Shown here piece by piece: positions 1 to 6,755 of a DNA stretch of 64,000 bases. Source of the DNA: Desulfobacteraceae bacterium (GTDB taxonomy: Bacteria > Desulfobacterota > Desulfobacteria > Desulfobacterales > Desulfobacteraceae). The stretch spans positions 62,001 to 126,000 of the forward strand of contig JAAEMK010000499.1 in the NCBI GenBank assembly GCA_024225635.1, given 5' to 3'. Below the pieces are notes generated by a model. It worked only from the letters and a program-made list of their open reading frames with translations. It did not search any database and was not told the origin of the DNA. Made by a program: the position numbers and the translations under genes. Position 1 is the first letter of the stretch, and each line of letters begins with the position of its first letter.

Positions 1-125
1 GTCTTTTGAAAGTTAGAAAATCAATAAGAGAAGCGTATAGTCCGATTCTTCTATGGATAGCTGCTATAACGGGGCTTATTGGTGCTGCGACAGGACTGGT
101 CTCCACTATAGGAAAAACCTTCTAA
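1..125 (+). CDS. C-terminal end of an unrecognised membrane protein (5' end outside window)
   Basis: An open frame (codons from position 3) runs 40 codons to TAA at 123-125. It contains one hydrophobic stretch rich in Leu, Ile, Ala and Gly, which looks like a single membrane segment, and ends in GKTF. Too little remains to assign a family. A hairpin follows directly. It probably belongs to the prophage, because the attachment site found at 16.25 kb implies the left end lies outside the window. That placement is inference. Confidence 0.45.
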   Translation, partial: LLKVRKSIREAYSPILLWIAAITGLIGAATGLVSTIGKTF

Positions 126-149
126 GTTAAAAATCAATTTAATAATATA

Positions 150-180
150 AAAGCCCGTTAGCAGAAGCTTACGGGCTTTC
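150..180 (+). terminator. Hairpin terminator after the partial gene
   Basis: AAGCCCGT (151-158) pairs with ACGGGCTT (171-178) around a 12-nt loop. The T-run is short, so it may be a weak or bidirectional terminator. The AT-rich stretch just before it (134-150) resembles the left half of the 25-bp dyads at 12373 and 13945. Confidence 0.6.
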
Positions 181-307
181 CGGCTATTGATAATAAAAAA
201 AAGAACACCACCCTTGACTCCTTTCCCTTGAATTTGATTTAACTTGTCTGCCTACAGATCGGCTGCATGGCTTGTTCTATCACTGAAACGGAAAGGGAGA
301 CAAAAAA

Positions 308-1051
308 ATGCGGAAAGTGAAATCTTTATTCGGTAAATTTGCGATTTGCCTTTGTATCTTGACAATCATCGGCTGTGAAGGAGGAGACGGGGATGGCTCG
401 GCTGAGAATAAAGTCTTTAATCTCCCCACAGAAGAAAGCTCTTGGGCTTTTCTTAAAAATAACAACCTCAGATACAATGTCACAGATTACAATCTTTCGA
501 GCGGCGAAAAGCTCTATTCTGGGACCGGAGAGATCTGGGGCAAACAGTATACCGAAAAAATAGACGGTATAGAAAGAAAGGTTTCCGAACTCCTCATGGA
601 TATCGTCATCAACGGAACATCTCAAACATTCTATAAAAAAGCCTACCCAACAACAGAAGGGACTTCATGGTACGAACACGACTATGAAACGAAAAAAGCT
701 ATAGAAGAAAGACTATATTCATCTCCGGAAGCATCCGCAAAAGAAGGACTGGATTCCCTTCCAGATCTTGCCGAGGTGGGAGACTTCGGAGACCTTCCAG
801 ACTATAAAGTCATTGATGACAGCTACTCCTTCGACGTCGCTGTGCGAGTTGAAAAATCTTGGAGGTTAGTTTCAAATGGCGGGAATGCAGGGCTCGTAAT
901 CATGGCTACGAGCTACAACCGCTATGACGACAAAATCGAATACGAGGAACAGACCTATGCCATCAACGAACACGGAGAGATATTAGGGGCTGCGACCACA
1001 ACTTTGAATTACAGAGAAAACACAAAAACGGAAATAAAAATATCCAGATAA
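308..1051 (+). CDS. Predicted lipoprotein of unknown function
   Basis: This 247-aa protein has a basic N-terminus, a hydrophobic stretch and a lipobox ending LTIIGC (Cys23), so it should be exported and lipid-anchored. The mature part is polar and rich in Glu, Tyr and Ser. I recognise no domain. A purine-rich AAAGGGAGA lies before the ATG. The gene stands alone, flanked by hairpins at 150-180 and 1078-1111, and is oriented against the leftward phage operon. That is how phage cargo (moron) genes are usually arranged. Cargo status is inference; it could also be an ordinary gene. Confidence 0.7.
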   Translation: MRKVKSLFGKFAICLCILTIIGCEGGDGDGSAENKVFNLPTEESSWAFLKNNNLRYNVTDYNLSSGEKLYSGTGEIWGKQYTEKIDGIERKVSELLMDIVINGTSQTFYKKAYPTTEGTSWYEHDYETKKAIEERLYSSPEASAKEGLDSLPDLAEVGDFGDLPDYKVIDDSYSFDVAVRVEKSWRLVSNGGNAGLVIMATSYNRYDDKIEYEEQTYAINEHGEILGAATTTLNYRENTKTEIKISR

Positions 1052-1077
1052 AACTTCTGCAAAAGAACTTACAATGA

Positions 1078-1111
1078 AAAGCCCCGTGAAATCGGAATTC
1101 CACGGGGCTTT
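1078..1111. terminator. Bidirectional terminator between convergent genes
   Basis: AAAGCCCCGTG (1078-1088) and CACGGGGCTTT (1101-1111) form an 11-bp perfect stem. T-rich sequence follows on both strands. It separates the rightward lipoprotein gene from the end of the leftward phage operon. Confidence 0.8.
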
Positions 1112-1130
1112 AACGTTCAAGATCCCCCTG

Positions 1131-1613
1131 TTACACCTCCTCCACATACCGGCAATAGTTCTGATAAGCCTCCTGGGCCGTGCCGGCGCCCTTCCACGTA
1201 TTCCAATGAGCCTTCCAATAATCGGCCAGCTCCTGAATATACAGTTTTCGAGAAGCCCCCTCCACCGGCAACGGCTCGGGAACTCTCCAGTAGTGAACCC
1301 TGGCCATGGCAATCTGATAGGCGATATTGAGGACCTGGTCCCGCTCAGAATCGAGAGACCGATACGCCATCATCACCTTGAAGAACGACGTAATCCCCTT
1401 ATAGTTCAGATAATTTTCCCAAATATCATCATGGGTGGCCGGCTCCATCTGGAAGATCCCTCGAGCCGGGCCGCCCCCGAGCTGCTTCACATAATGCCCC
1501 AGGCGACTCTCCTGCGCTGCGGTAAGCATGAGGAGATCCACGGCGGACTCGGAACACATCCCCATCTCTTTCAGTATCAATTCAATCTGCTCTTTCAGCT
1601 GACCTGCATCCAT
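1131..1613 (-). CDS. Phage transglycosylase/lysozyme-like protein
   Basis: 160 aa. The segment AAQESRLGHYVKQLGGGPAR followed by GIFQMEPATHDDIW resembles a small phage protein family related to SLT-type transglycosylases. The Glu of AAQES sits where the catalytic Glu would be, and the GIFQMEPAT segment matches the second conserved block. A role in host wall degradation is inferred from that likeness. There is no signal peptide. It is the last gene of the leftward operon and is followed by the terminator at 1078-1111. Confidence 0.65.
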   Translation of the reverse strand: MDAGQLKEQIELILKEMGMCSESAVDLLMLTAAQESRLGHYVKQLGGGPARGIFQMEPATHDDIWENYLNYKGITSFFKVMMAYRSLDSERDQVLNIAYQIAMARVHYWRVPEPLPVEGASRKLYIQELADYWKAHWNTWKGAGTAQEAYQNYCRYVEEV

Positions 1614-1678
1614 TCAACACCTCCTATCCCTGTGCCGGTACGACCGGGTCTTGTTGTACGCCATTTTTTTTAACGATT

Positions 1679-2137
1679 TCACGCGGCTTTTCCCTTTTTT
1701 GACACATACCGCCGGCACCCATAGCAGGGCAGACACTTCACAGGCGGCTTTTTATGTGAGATCTCATCCAAGCAAGCTTTACGGTTAACACAATCAGCTC
1801 GGTCAACGATAACCTGGTTTCTATTTGTTTCCATATGCGCAAAAGCGGCGTCATTGCCAGGCAACTCCGCATACCCCTGCTGATTCTTTGTCCCTTGTTC
1901 CTTGAGCCATATCTTTTTGCACTCATCACAACGCAGCTGAACAAAACCACCGCCCATTCCATCTTTCGTGAGAATCCTCCCACATCCCCCCATACACTTC
2001 CGGGACCGGTACTCTACTCCCACGCTATGTTTTGGGCACACCAACGCTCCAAGTTCTTTAACCCGCCGGAGTTGCTTGCGTTCCAAAACACATCCACACC
2101 GCATGTGATACCTTGTTCCCATAGCTTTATCACCCAT
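1679..2137 (-). CDS. Cysteine-rich, zinc-binding-type phage protein
   Basis: About 152 aa with many Cys pairs: CGC near the N-terminus, CMGGC, CDEC in the middle, and CLPCYGC near the C-terminus. This spacing suggests two or three structural zinc sites, possibly for nucleic acid binding. I do not recognise a named family. ATG at 2137 overlaps the stop of the upstream DUF1064 gene; a GTG at 2140 and a downstream ATG at 2122 are alternative starts. It is translationally coupled within the leftward operon. Confidence 0.6.
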   Translation of the reverse strand: MGDKAMGTRYHMRCGCVLERKQLRRVKELGALVCPKHSVGVEYRSRKCMGGCGRILTKDGMGGGFVQLRCDECKKIWLKEQGTKNQQGYAELPGNDAAFAHMETNRNQVIVDRADCVNRKACLDEISHKKPPVKCLPCYGCRRYVSKKGKAA

Positions 2138-2472
2138 CACACCTCCCTGAAATCAATCTCCGGAAACCGGTTGAGAAACAGCTTTTTCTTAAGCTGGTAA
2201 ACCTGAGTTTTCATGCCTTTCACATCCTCAACAACGATCCGCCCACCTTGCGAATACTGAAAATCAGCCAGATACTTGATAGCCCGAATTGTACGGCCAT
2301 CGCTCCGGAACTTCTCCTGCAAGACAAATTCCGGCTGCAAGGTCAGCTCCTTGATGGCCCCGACCTTCAGCATGGTTTTCAGGGCACAGTACCTCGCGGC
2401 CTCTTTTTTTGAATCAAAGGTTATTCCGTCAACCATTGTCCGAACGGCGTTGTACTTGCTTCTTTTTTTCAC
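2137..2472 (-). CDS. DUF1064 family phage protein
   Basis: 111 aa. The pattern KYNAVRTMVDGITFDSKKEA, then a Pro-Glu-Phe segment, LADFQY, and IVVEDVKGMKT matches DUF1064, a family common in phage replication regions. The Asp and Glu residues of the DFxY and VEDVKG blocks resemble a Holliday-junction-resolvase or PD-(D/E)XK fold. Nuclease activity is a family-level suggestion, not shown here. The start is GTG at 2472. It sits downstream of ssb and overlaps the next gene. Confidence 0.8.
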   Translation of the reverse strand: MKKRSKYNAVRTMVDGITFDSKKEAARYCALKTMLKVGAIKELTLQPEFVLQEKFRSDGRTIRAIKYLADFQYSQGGRIVVEDVKGMKTQVYQLKKKLFLNRFPEIDFREV

Positions 2473-2570
2473 TCTCTCGCGGCTTCCCTGTGCTCAAATT
2501 TTAATTTTATCGCCGGGGGATATGGCATTATATATCCCCACCTGCGAATCAGCCAATATCAGCGATTTTC

Positions 2571-3002
2571 TCAAAATGGGATATCATCAGGATTAGAACT
2601 CCCGCCGCCCTGCCCCTGGTATCCACCGTAGCCCTTCTGAGCCCCACCGCCCTGGGCTTGGCCGCCGCCCTGCCCCGAACTCAAGAACTGAACAGAGCTT
2701 GCAAGAATCTCAGTGCTGTAATGGGTCTGGCCGTCTTTCTCATACTGACTTGTCCGGAGCTTCCCCTCGACATAGACCTTGCTGCCCTTGTGCAGGTAAC
2801 GCCCACAGTTCTCCGCCTGCTTGTTGAACACAACAACCCTGTGCCATTCGGTCCGCTCCTGCTTCTGGCCCGAGCCCTTATCCGTCCACTCTTCACTTGT
2901 GGCCACAGCCATCCTACAAACAGCCACGCCTCCCTGGGTGTATGAAACCTCAGGATCTCTCCCCAAATTTCCAATAATGATTGCCTTGTTTACACCAGCC
3001 AT
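2571..3002 (-). CDS. ssb: Single-stranded DNA-binding protein
   Basis: 143 aa. The OB-fold begins [16 protein letters not shown] and contains [12 protein letters not shown] and the [15 protein letters not shown] segment, all typical of bacterial SSB. A Gly/Gln-rich linker (about residues 110-135) leads to the acidic tip DDIPF, which docks partner proteins. The gene lies in the prophage replication operon and starts at an ATG that touches the stop of the upstream gene, so it is probably the phage's own SSB rather than the host one. Confidence 0.93.
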   Translation of the reverse strand: MAGVNKAIIIGNLGRDPEVSYTQGGVAVCRMAVATSEEWTDKGSGQKQERTEWHRVVVFNKQAENCGRYLHKGSKVYVEGKLRTSQYEKDGQTHYSTEILASSVQFLSSGQGGGQAQGGGAQKGYGGYQGQGGGSSNPDDIPF

Positions 3003-3235
3003 TATCTTTTCCTTCTTCGTTTTGTGGGCCTCCGCAGCATTTCCACTTCAGCCTCTTTCTTTTCTGAAAGCCACATGGCGCATTGCCCAGGTGGCACGTT
3101 TCGATAATTCATCACTCCCTGCCGGTAATTGCAGGGGATGTTGTCCCACTTCAAGTGACCGGCAAAGCCGCAGACAGAACAAAAGCCAGCTCTTTCCGCC
3201 TGCTTGATGGTCAACCCTATCAGCTCCCCCTTCAT
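3002..3235 (-). CDS. Small phage protein with Cys pair
   Basis: 77 aa, unrecognised. It has a CSVCGF motif and two further Cys residues (NIPC, GQC), which could bind one zinc, and a strongly basic C-terminus ([10 protein letters not shown]). Its ATG overlaps the TGA of the upstream gene (ATGA), and its stop overlaps the ssb start by one base, so it is coupled in the leftward operon. A nucleic-acid-binding role is only a guess from the charge and Cys content. Confidence 0.6.
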   Translation of the reverse strand: MKGELIGLTIKQAERAGFCSVCGFAGHLKWDNIPCNYRQGVMNYRNVPPGQCAMWLSEKKEAEVEMLRRPTKRRRKR

Positions 3236-3492
3236 GCCAAATCCATCTCGAGCTGAACCTCAAGGGCCTCAAAACGGGAATCAAAATCCTCCTGTGACAG
3301 TTCCCGAACCTCACCAAAAGGCGGCTGTACAACAAAATTTCCCCGAGAAAACCGCTTACCGGCAATGATCAGCTCCCCGTTCCGGTCTTCAACCTCATCG
3401 AACAGCATTCTCTTGATGGCCTCGACGCTTTCCGGCCCTCCGTACCAAACAGCCTCCACCTGGCACGACCCATTCCGCGCTGTGTAAATCAT
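3232..3492 (-). CDS. Hypothetical phage protein
   Basis: 86 aa, no recognised domain. It is acidic overall and ends in an Asp/Glu-rich helix-like stretch (SQEDFDSRFEALEVQLE). It shares 4-bp ATGA overlaps with the gene on each side, the usual sign of translational coupling in this operon, and that packing is the main reason to accept it as real. Confidence 0.6.
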   Translation of the reverse strand: MIYTARNGSCQVEAVWYGGPESVEAIKRMLFDEVEDRNGELIIAGKRFSRGNFVVQPPFGEVRELSQEDFDSRFEALEVQLEMDLA

Positions 3493-4052
3493 GATTCTAT
3501 CCGCCTCACTGTAGTCCGAGCCAATGCCACGATCCTATCAGCAACAATCCCGGGTGGGAGGGCCTGGGGATAAACCTCCCGAACCTCATTGTACGCCCGG
3601 TAAGCATCGATGAAGTATTTACGCCACCATAAAAGCCCCTCTTCGGTAACCCTCACCCCCCAGGAGTTGTACGGCCACCGGATGGTCATCAGATGGAAAG
3701 TCACCGGATCTTCAAAATCTACCGCGGCATTCCGACCTTCACGCCGGAGTTTTGCCAAAACAAGATCCGCCTGAACTTCAGCCCTACTCCTGACATCGAT
3801 TTGCCTCTCGGGATGAGAGATGGCCTCAATGGCGTCGATGATCTCCTTGGTCGTGGGAACGGCCGGATAAGTCTTTTCCCTGTGCTTGAAAAGCCATGTT
3901 CCGGCCAGGCGGATCTGCTTGATGGAGTATCCAGCCAGACACTTAAACCTCAGCTTCATGTTGTCCTTGCTGAGTTTCCCACCAAACTCCTCGGCAATAG
4001 CGCCCATGACCTCCCCAAACACCACAAGGTCTTCAACTTTGCTCTGATCCAT
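3489..4052 (-). CDS. Phage replication-region protein, possible helicase-loader type
   Basis: About 187 aa from the ATG at 4052, which has GGAGG six bases upstream; the longer frame to 4133 has no such site. The protein is mostly helical and contains no obvious nucleotide-binding loop. It begins 20 bp inside the end of the replication initiator gene. Its position directly after the initiator is the usual place for a helicase loader or similar replication accessory protein. That role comes from position only. Confidence 0.6.
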   Translation of the reverse strand: MDQSKVEDLVVFGEVMGAIAEEFGGKLSKDNMKLRFKCLAGYSIKQIRLAGTWLFKHREKTYPAVPTTKEIIDAIEAISHPERQIDVRSRAEVQADLVLAKLRREGRNAAVDFEDPVTFHLMTIRWPYNSWGVRVTEEGLLWWRKYFIDAYRAYNEVREVYPQALPPGIVADRIVALARTTVRRIES

Positions 4053-4989
4053 GATCTGCCTCCGAAAGCATCTCGCTGACAAAATCGTTACAGGCCTGCT
4101 TGTTCTGTTCAACCCGCCCTTGCCCCGTGCCACCCCTCAGCTTACGTTCGCTTTGGATGTTCGCAACAAGTTGGTCAAACTTCTCTCTCAACTTCTCCGC
4201 CGACCGAATATTCTTTTTCCAGAAGGGATCTTTAACCACCCAATCGACAACGAACTCGATTTGTTCTTCCGTCCGTTTATCCAGGCGATTAAGGCGATCA
4301 ACATGAACAGCCCATTTTTTCAAAGCCTCCTCACCCTCGGGAACCTTGCAGTTCATATCCAGCTCCTGGATACTTGCAATGATCTTTGAGATGATCCGGT
4401 ATTCAAAAGAAGCGTAAAAATCAAATTCATCATCTGGTGCACGCGTCCGGTCTGAAAGATCGGACTTTTTTTTGTTTGTTTTTTTTATATTCTCTTTGTC
4501 TTTGTCTTTGTCTTTGTCTCGATAGTCTATGGGATACGGTTTCGATACCGTATGGGATAGGGTTTCCTTCGCTTCCGAAATTTGTTTTTTATCAAGAAAT
4601 TTTCCCGAATATTTCTCCATTGATTCTATAAGGTTAGCTGCAAGAGTGAATGAAGAAGGAATCTCATTGATTAACTTCAAGGTTCCTTTGGCATGATTTT
4701 TATTTTGAAACGGGTTCCAACGGAGGTATTTTGGAATCAAAACAAACCTCGATTTTTCACAAAAAATCAAAAAATCATTTTTCGCTAATTTTTCATACCC
4801 TATGGATACGGTATCGATAGGGTACCCTAAATCATCCGCTGCATACGCTTGGGAGCAACGGAAGCAGCCCAACGAGTTCCCATGCTCACAGCTTAATAGG
4901 TAGGCCCCGAGGACCTTAGACGTTTCATCCAGACCTTTTTCCAATGCCCAATTCCAATATCGAGAATGAATTATCCCAAATTTTCGCAT
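4033..4989 (-). CDS. Phage replication initiator-like protein (O/DnaD-type organisation)
   Basis: 318 aa. The N-terminal ~110 residues (IIHSRYWNWALEKGLDE ... LSCEHGNSLGCFRC ... AADDLG) match the N-terminal domain of a widespread group of phage replication proteins. A Lys/Asp tract, DKDKDKDKENIKK, follows near residue 160, then a separate C-terminal region with Trp-rich segments (VVDWVVKDPFWKKNI). Binding to the origin is expected from the family. Two clusters of 11-bp repeats lie inside the gene and a third just upstream, as in lambda, where the origin is within gene O. The start is ATG 4989, with GGGGAAA upstream. Confidence 0.7.
   Translation of the reverse strand: MRKFGIIHSRYWNWALEKGLDETSKVLGAYLLSCEHGNSLGCFRCSQAYAADDLGYPIDTVSIGYEKLAKNDFLIFCEKSRFVLIPKYLRWNPFQNKNHAKGTLKLINEIPSSFTLAANLIESMEKYSGKFLDKKQISEAKETLSHTVSKPYPIDYRDKDKDKDKENIKKTNKKKSDLSDRTRAPDDEFDFYASFEYRIISKIIASIQELDMNCKVPEGEEALKKWAVHVDRLNRLDKRTEEQIEFVVDWVVKDPFWKKNIRSAEKLREKFDQLVANIQSERKLRGGTGQGRVEQNKQACNDFVSEMLSEADHGSEQS
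4493..4516 (-). repeat. TCTTTG hexanucleotide microsatellite
   Basis: Four perfect tandem copies of TCTTTG lie inside the initiator gene and encode the Asp-Lys tract between its two domains. The unit is a multiple of three, so slippage would change linker length without breaking the frame. Confidence 0.85.
4521..4566. repeat. Iteron cluster A (inside initiator gene)
   Basis: Four 11-bp units related to GATACGGTATC: GATAGTCTATG (4521), GATACGGTTTC (4533), GATACCGTATG (4544) and GATAGGGTTTC (4556), spaced 11-12 bp apart. They are more diverged than those in the other two clusters. Confidence 0.6.
4794..4826. repeat. Iteron cluster B (inside initiator gene)
   Basis: Three abutting 11-bp units: CATACCCTATG (4794), GATACGGTATC (4805) and GATAGGGTACC (4816). 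The unit is itself nearly palindromic. In the protein they encode part of the PIDTVSIGY segment. Confidence 0.7.
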
Positions 4990-5168
4990 AGGCTTTCCCC
5001 TGGAAATCGATACCGTATTGATACGGTATCACCACAATCTGGATACCCTATCGATACCCTATCGAAGCGACTTGGATACGGTATCAAAAAACAGCAATCC
5101 CCACTTTGTTTTCCTGGGGAAGCAGGTTTACCAAGTAAACCTGTAATTTCTTTACAGAAATTTTCCAT
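4971..5168 (-). CDS. Small ORF translated across the iterons
   Basis: 65 codons starting at ATG 5168 with a strong AAGGAG eight bases upstream, ending 19 bp inside the initiator gene. Its C-terminal half is encoded by the iteron cluster (SIGYPDCGDTVSIRYRF), so that sequence is constrained by DNA rather than protein. It could be a coupling leader for the initiator or a genuine small protein. The ribosome binding site and the tight fit between neighbours are the only support. Confidence 0.4.
   Translation of the reverse strand: MENFCKEITGLLGKPASPGKQSGDCCFLIPYPSRFDRVSIGYPDCGDTVSIRYRFPGESLCENLG
5009..5085. repeat. Iteron cluster C, likely replication origin element
   Basis: Seven consecutive 11-bp slots. 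Five carry the repeat: GATACCGTATT (5009), GATACGGTATC (5020), GATACCCTATC (5042 and 5053) and GATACGGTATC (5075). Slots three and six (5031 and 5064) are unrelated, but the 11-bp register is kept exactly. This regular one-helical-turn spacing just upstream of the initiator gene is what an iteron origin or an autoregulatory operator would look like. Confidence 0.7.
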
Positions 5169-5183
5169 ATGGTAGTCTCCTTT

Positions 5184-5411
5184 TCAGGATAGAAGATTTT
5201 CAATTTTTTTCCATTCAGGAGCCGCCGTTTGAACAGTCATCGCCATGACATACATCAACCATTTTCTCAATCGCATTTGGTCCTCAGGCGGCAGGCTCCT
5301 AACCCCATCCTTGAGAGCAGCGGGAACTTTTATCGAAATACACTCTGTGCGTTTCGCGATTTCCAACCCGTCTACCCCTTTCTCCAATTCAAGCAAAACT
5401 CGCATGCTCAA
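5184..5411 (-). CDS. Small hypothetical phage protein, first gene of leftward operon
   Basis: 75 aa from TTG 5411, or 73 aa from ATG 5405. An AAGGAGGTGGAG tract lies upstream and fits either start. The protein has a short beta-like N-terminus and a helical middle (PPEDQMRLRKWLMYVM), and the IAKRTECISIKVPAAL segment resembles small DNA-binding ribbon-helix-helix or Cro-like proteins. That is only a suggestion. It is the first gene leftward from the repressor-operator region, the place where a Cro or early regulator would sit. Confidence 0.55.
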   Translation of the reverse strand: MSMRVLLELEKGVDGLEIAKRTECISIKVPAALKDGVRSLPPEDQMRLRKWLMYVMAMTVQTAAPEWKKIENLLS

Positions 5412-5439
5412 TTTTTCTCCACCTCCTTTCTCTTGAATA

Positions 5440-5541
5440 ATGATTTTGATACTGATTTTAATATAGATTCTTTAAAGTCCGAAATCAATATAAATCCGTG
5501 CAGTCGTCAATATTGACACAAATATTCAAAATCAATAAAGG
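5440..5541. promoter_or_regulatory. Divergent control region with operator-like repeats
   Basis: This region between the leftward operon and the repressor gene contains repeated AAATCAATA-type sites (5482-5490, 5528-5537), TTTTGATA and TGATTTTA on the other arm (5444-5458), and a perfect 12-bp palindrome GTCAATATTGAC (5506-5517) that overlaps a TTGACA hexamer. The same AAAATCAAT word recurs at 6713-6741 in front of the rightward operon, which points to shared binding sites for the neighbouring repressor. Confidence 0.5.
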
Positions 5542-5548
5542 TAAGAGA

Positions 5549-5600
5549 GCGACCACAATAAGGAGATTGAGGAAGCGACCACAATAAGGAGATTGGGGAA
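5549..5600 (+). repeat. 26-bp tandem duplication carrying a ribosome binding site
   Basis: GCGACCACAATAAGGAGATT plus six more bases (5549-5574) is repeated directly at 5575-5600 with one mismatch in 26. Each copy contains AAGGAG. The second copy is the functional ribosome binding site for the repressor gene at 5603; the first lies 26 bp further upstream. Confidence 0.9.
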
Positions 5601-5602
5601 AA

Positions 5603-6079
5603 ATGAAAAAATCGGTTGAAGAAAAACAAGCTGCGAATCAGGAGTTTGCAGACAGACTTTCTACGCTCATCAAGGGCTCAAATCTTAGAAAATATGAGAT
5701 TCAAGAAGCTTTGGGGCTTAAAAATTACACAACCGTTTACAAATGGGAAACTGGTGAAAATTATCCTTCGAGACGCAATTTGAAGAAACTTGCAGACCTA
5801 TTTAATGTCTCTGAAAGTTTTTTAAGAGGGCACGAGCAGCAGGAAACACTCCTCCCTGCTCCTGCCGACGCAGAAACCAACAGTAGACAAGCAGTAGAGG
5901 AAGGAGAACGTAAGTTGTTAAAGATTATCGAAAACCTTCAGCGCAGCATTGGCAGACTGGAGGACCAGATCCTAAAAAAAGATGATGAAATTGTGGAGTT
6001 AAAAAACCGCTTGGGAAAACTAAACCGTCTTCATGCAGTGCCACAGAGTGGGGACGGGGGCAACACTGTGGCCTCATAG
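5603..6079 (+). CDS. XRE-family phage repressor with C-terminal coiled coil
   Basis: 158 aa. A helix-turn-helix of the XRE/CI type spans about residues 15-75 (IQEALGLKNYTTVYKWETGE, then LKKLADLFNVSESFLRG). A linker follows, then a heptad-like coiled coil (about 100-145, LLKIIENLQRSIGRLEDQIL) that should mediate oligomerisation. There is no LexA-like protease domain. It is divergent from the replication operon and upstream of the rightward operon, so it is the likely lysogeny repressor. A heptamer AAAAAAC in register for -1 slippage lies at 6001-6007 and would join it to the next open frame. Confidence 0.8.
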   Translation: MKKSVEEKQAANQEFADRLSTLIKGSNLRKYEIQEALGLKNYTTVYKWETGENYPSRRNLKKLADLFNVSESFLRGHEQQETLLPAPADAETNSRQAVEEGERKLLKIIENLQRSIGRLEDQILKKDDEIVELKNRLGKLNRLHAVPQSGDGGNTVAS

Positions 6080-6234
6080 ATTTTACAGGATTATGCCGCC
6101 AGGGTAAAAAATCCTATCACCTGAGGACCGACCTCAAAGGGAACATTCTGCATTTAGCCCCCTTCGATCAAATTATCATTGATGAGATCGACAACAATCT
6201 GCTCAACAGCATTGAAGAAAATTACAGAGAGCGA

Positions 6235-6456
6235 ATGGTCAAAGCAATGCAAACAGCCGTTGATCTTCAATGTAGATTACGAACCTACACGAAGAGTTAC
6301 CGAGGAACCTTGTTTGCAACCACAATAGAACCAATCGTAAAGGACAAAAGGCGCATCATTCTTGACATTTCGATGCTTGAACAAAATCAAAGCCAGATTG
6401 AATTGATAGAAAATCAATTCGATCGAATTCTAAAAAAAAGGCCAATGGCCGGATAA
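6235..6456 (+). CDS. ORF downstream of repressor, possibly read by frameshift
   Basis: 73 aa from ATG 6235, but no clear ribosome binding site precedes it. The same frame is open back into the repressor gene without any ATG, GTG or TTG in 6080-6234. The extended translation (… FDQIIIDEIDNNLLNSIEEN … RLRTYTKSYRGTLFATTIEP) looks like protein throughout its second half. It may be the second part of a two-domain repressor reached by -1 frameshift, or a remnant separated by a mutation. Family unknown. Confidence 0.45.
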   Translation: MVKAMQTAVDLQCRLRTYTKSYRGTLFATTIEPIVKDKRRIILDISMLEQNQSQIELIENQFDRILKKRPMAG

Positions 6457-6497
6457 AAAATCAAAAAATCCTGCCAATATATTTGCAAAAATCAAAG

Positions 6498-6533
6498 AAG
6501 CATCATACAGTCCGCATCGTGTGATGCTTTTTT
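6498..6533 (+). terminator. Rho-independent terminator
   Basis: AAGCATCA (6498-6505) pairs with TGATGCTT (6522-6529), followed by a run of T to 6533. It ends the repressor transcript. Confidence 0.75.
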
Positions 6534-6603
6534 GTTTCTCCACTTTACACGCGGGTGTTCGTTTCCATTCTTCCCCAAGCCGACGACACCCAATCTCCTG
6601 ATC

Positions 6604-6638
6604 GTGATCCCCTTTTCCCCGAGGGGATCACTTTTTTT
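6604..6638 (+). terminator. Second rho-independent terminator
   Basis: GTGATCCCC (6604-6612) pairs with GGGGATCAC (6623-6631), followed by seven T. Together with the hairpin at 6498 it isolates the rightward operon from repressor transcription. Confidence 0.85.
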
Positions 6639-6712
6639 CGAAAAAATCAAACTAATATCATCCTGCAAAATCAACCCATTATCAAACAATCCTCATCAAA
6701 CACCCTTCTCGT

Positions 6713-6755
6713 ATTGATTTTTCTATTGACACAAAATCAATAATCCTGCTTTAAT
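6713..6755 (+). promoter_or_regulatory. Promoter with overlapping operator for the rightward operon
   Basis: TTGACA (6726-6731) and TTTAAT (6750-6755) are 18 bp apart, a plausible sigma-70 promoter. A perfect 9-bp inverted repeat, ATTGATTTT (6713-6721) and AAAATCAAT (6733-6741), flanks the -35 box with centres 20 bp apart, so a bound repressor dimer would block it. Further AAAATCAA words lie at 6643-6650 and 6667-6674. From 6756 to 7004 I see no convincing gene. Confidence 0.65.

Noticed and set aside
1078-1111. Left boundary of the prophage at the hairpin
   Set aside because: It is a simple terminator between convergent genes; no tRNA or repeat of the attR sequence is found there.
4489-4520. 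TCTTTG tract as part of the iterons
   Set aside because: Different unit, 6-bp period, and explained by the Asp-Lys linker codons.
5009-5085. CRISPR array
   Set aside because: Units are only 11 bp in rigid 11-bp register with no variable spacers of CRISPR length and no cas genes.
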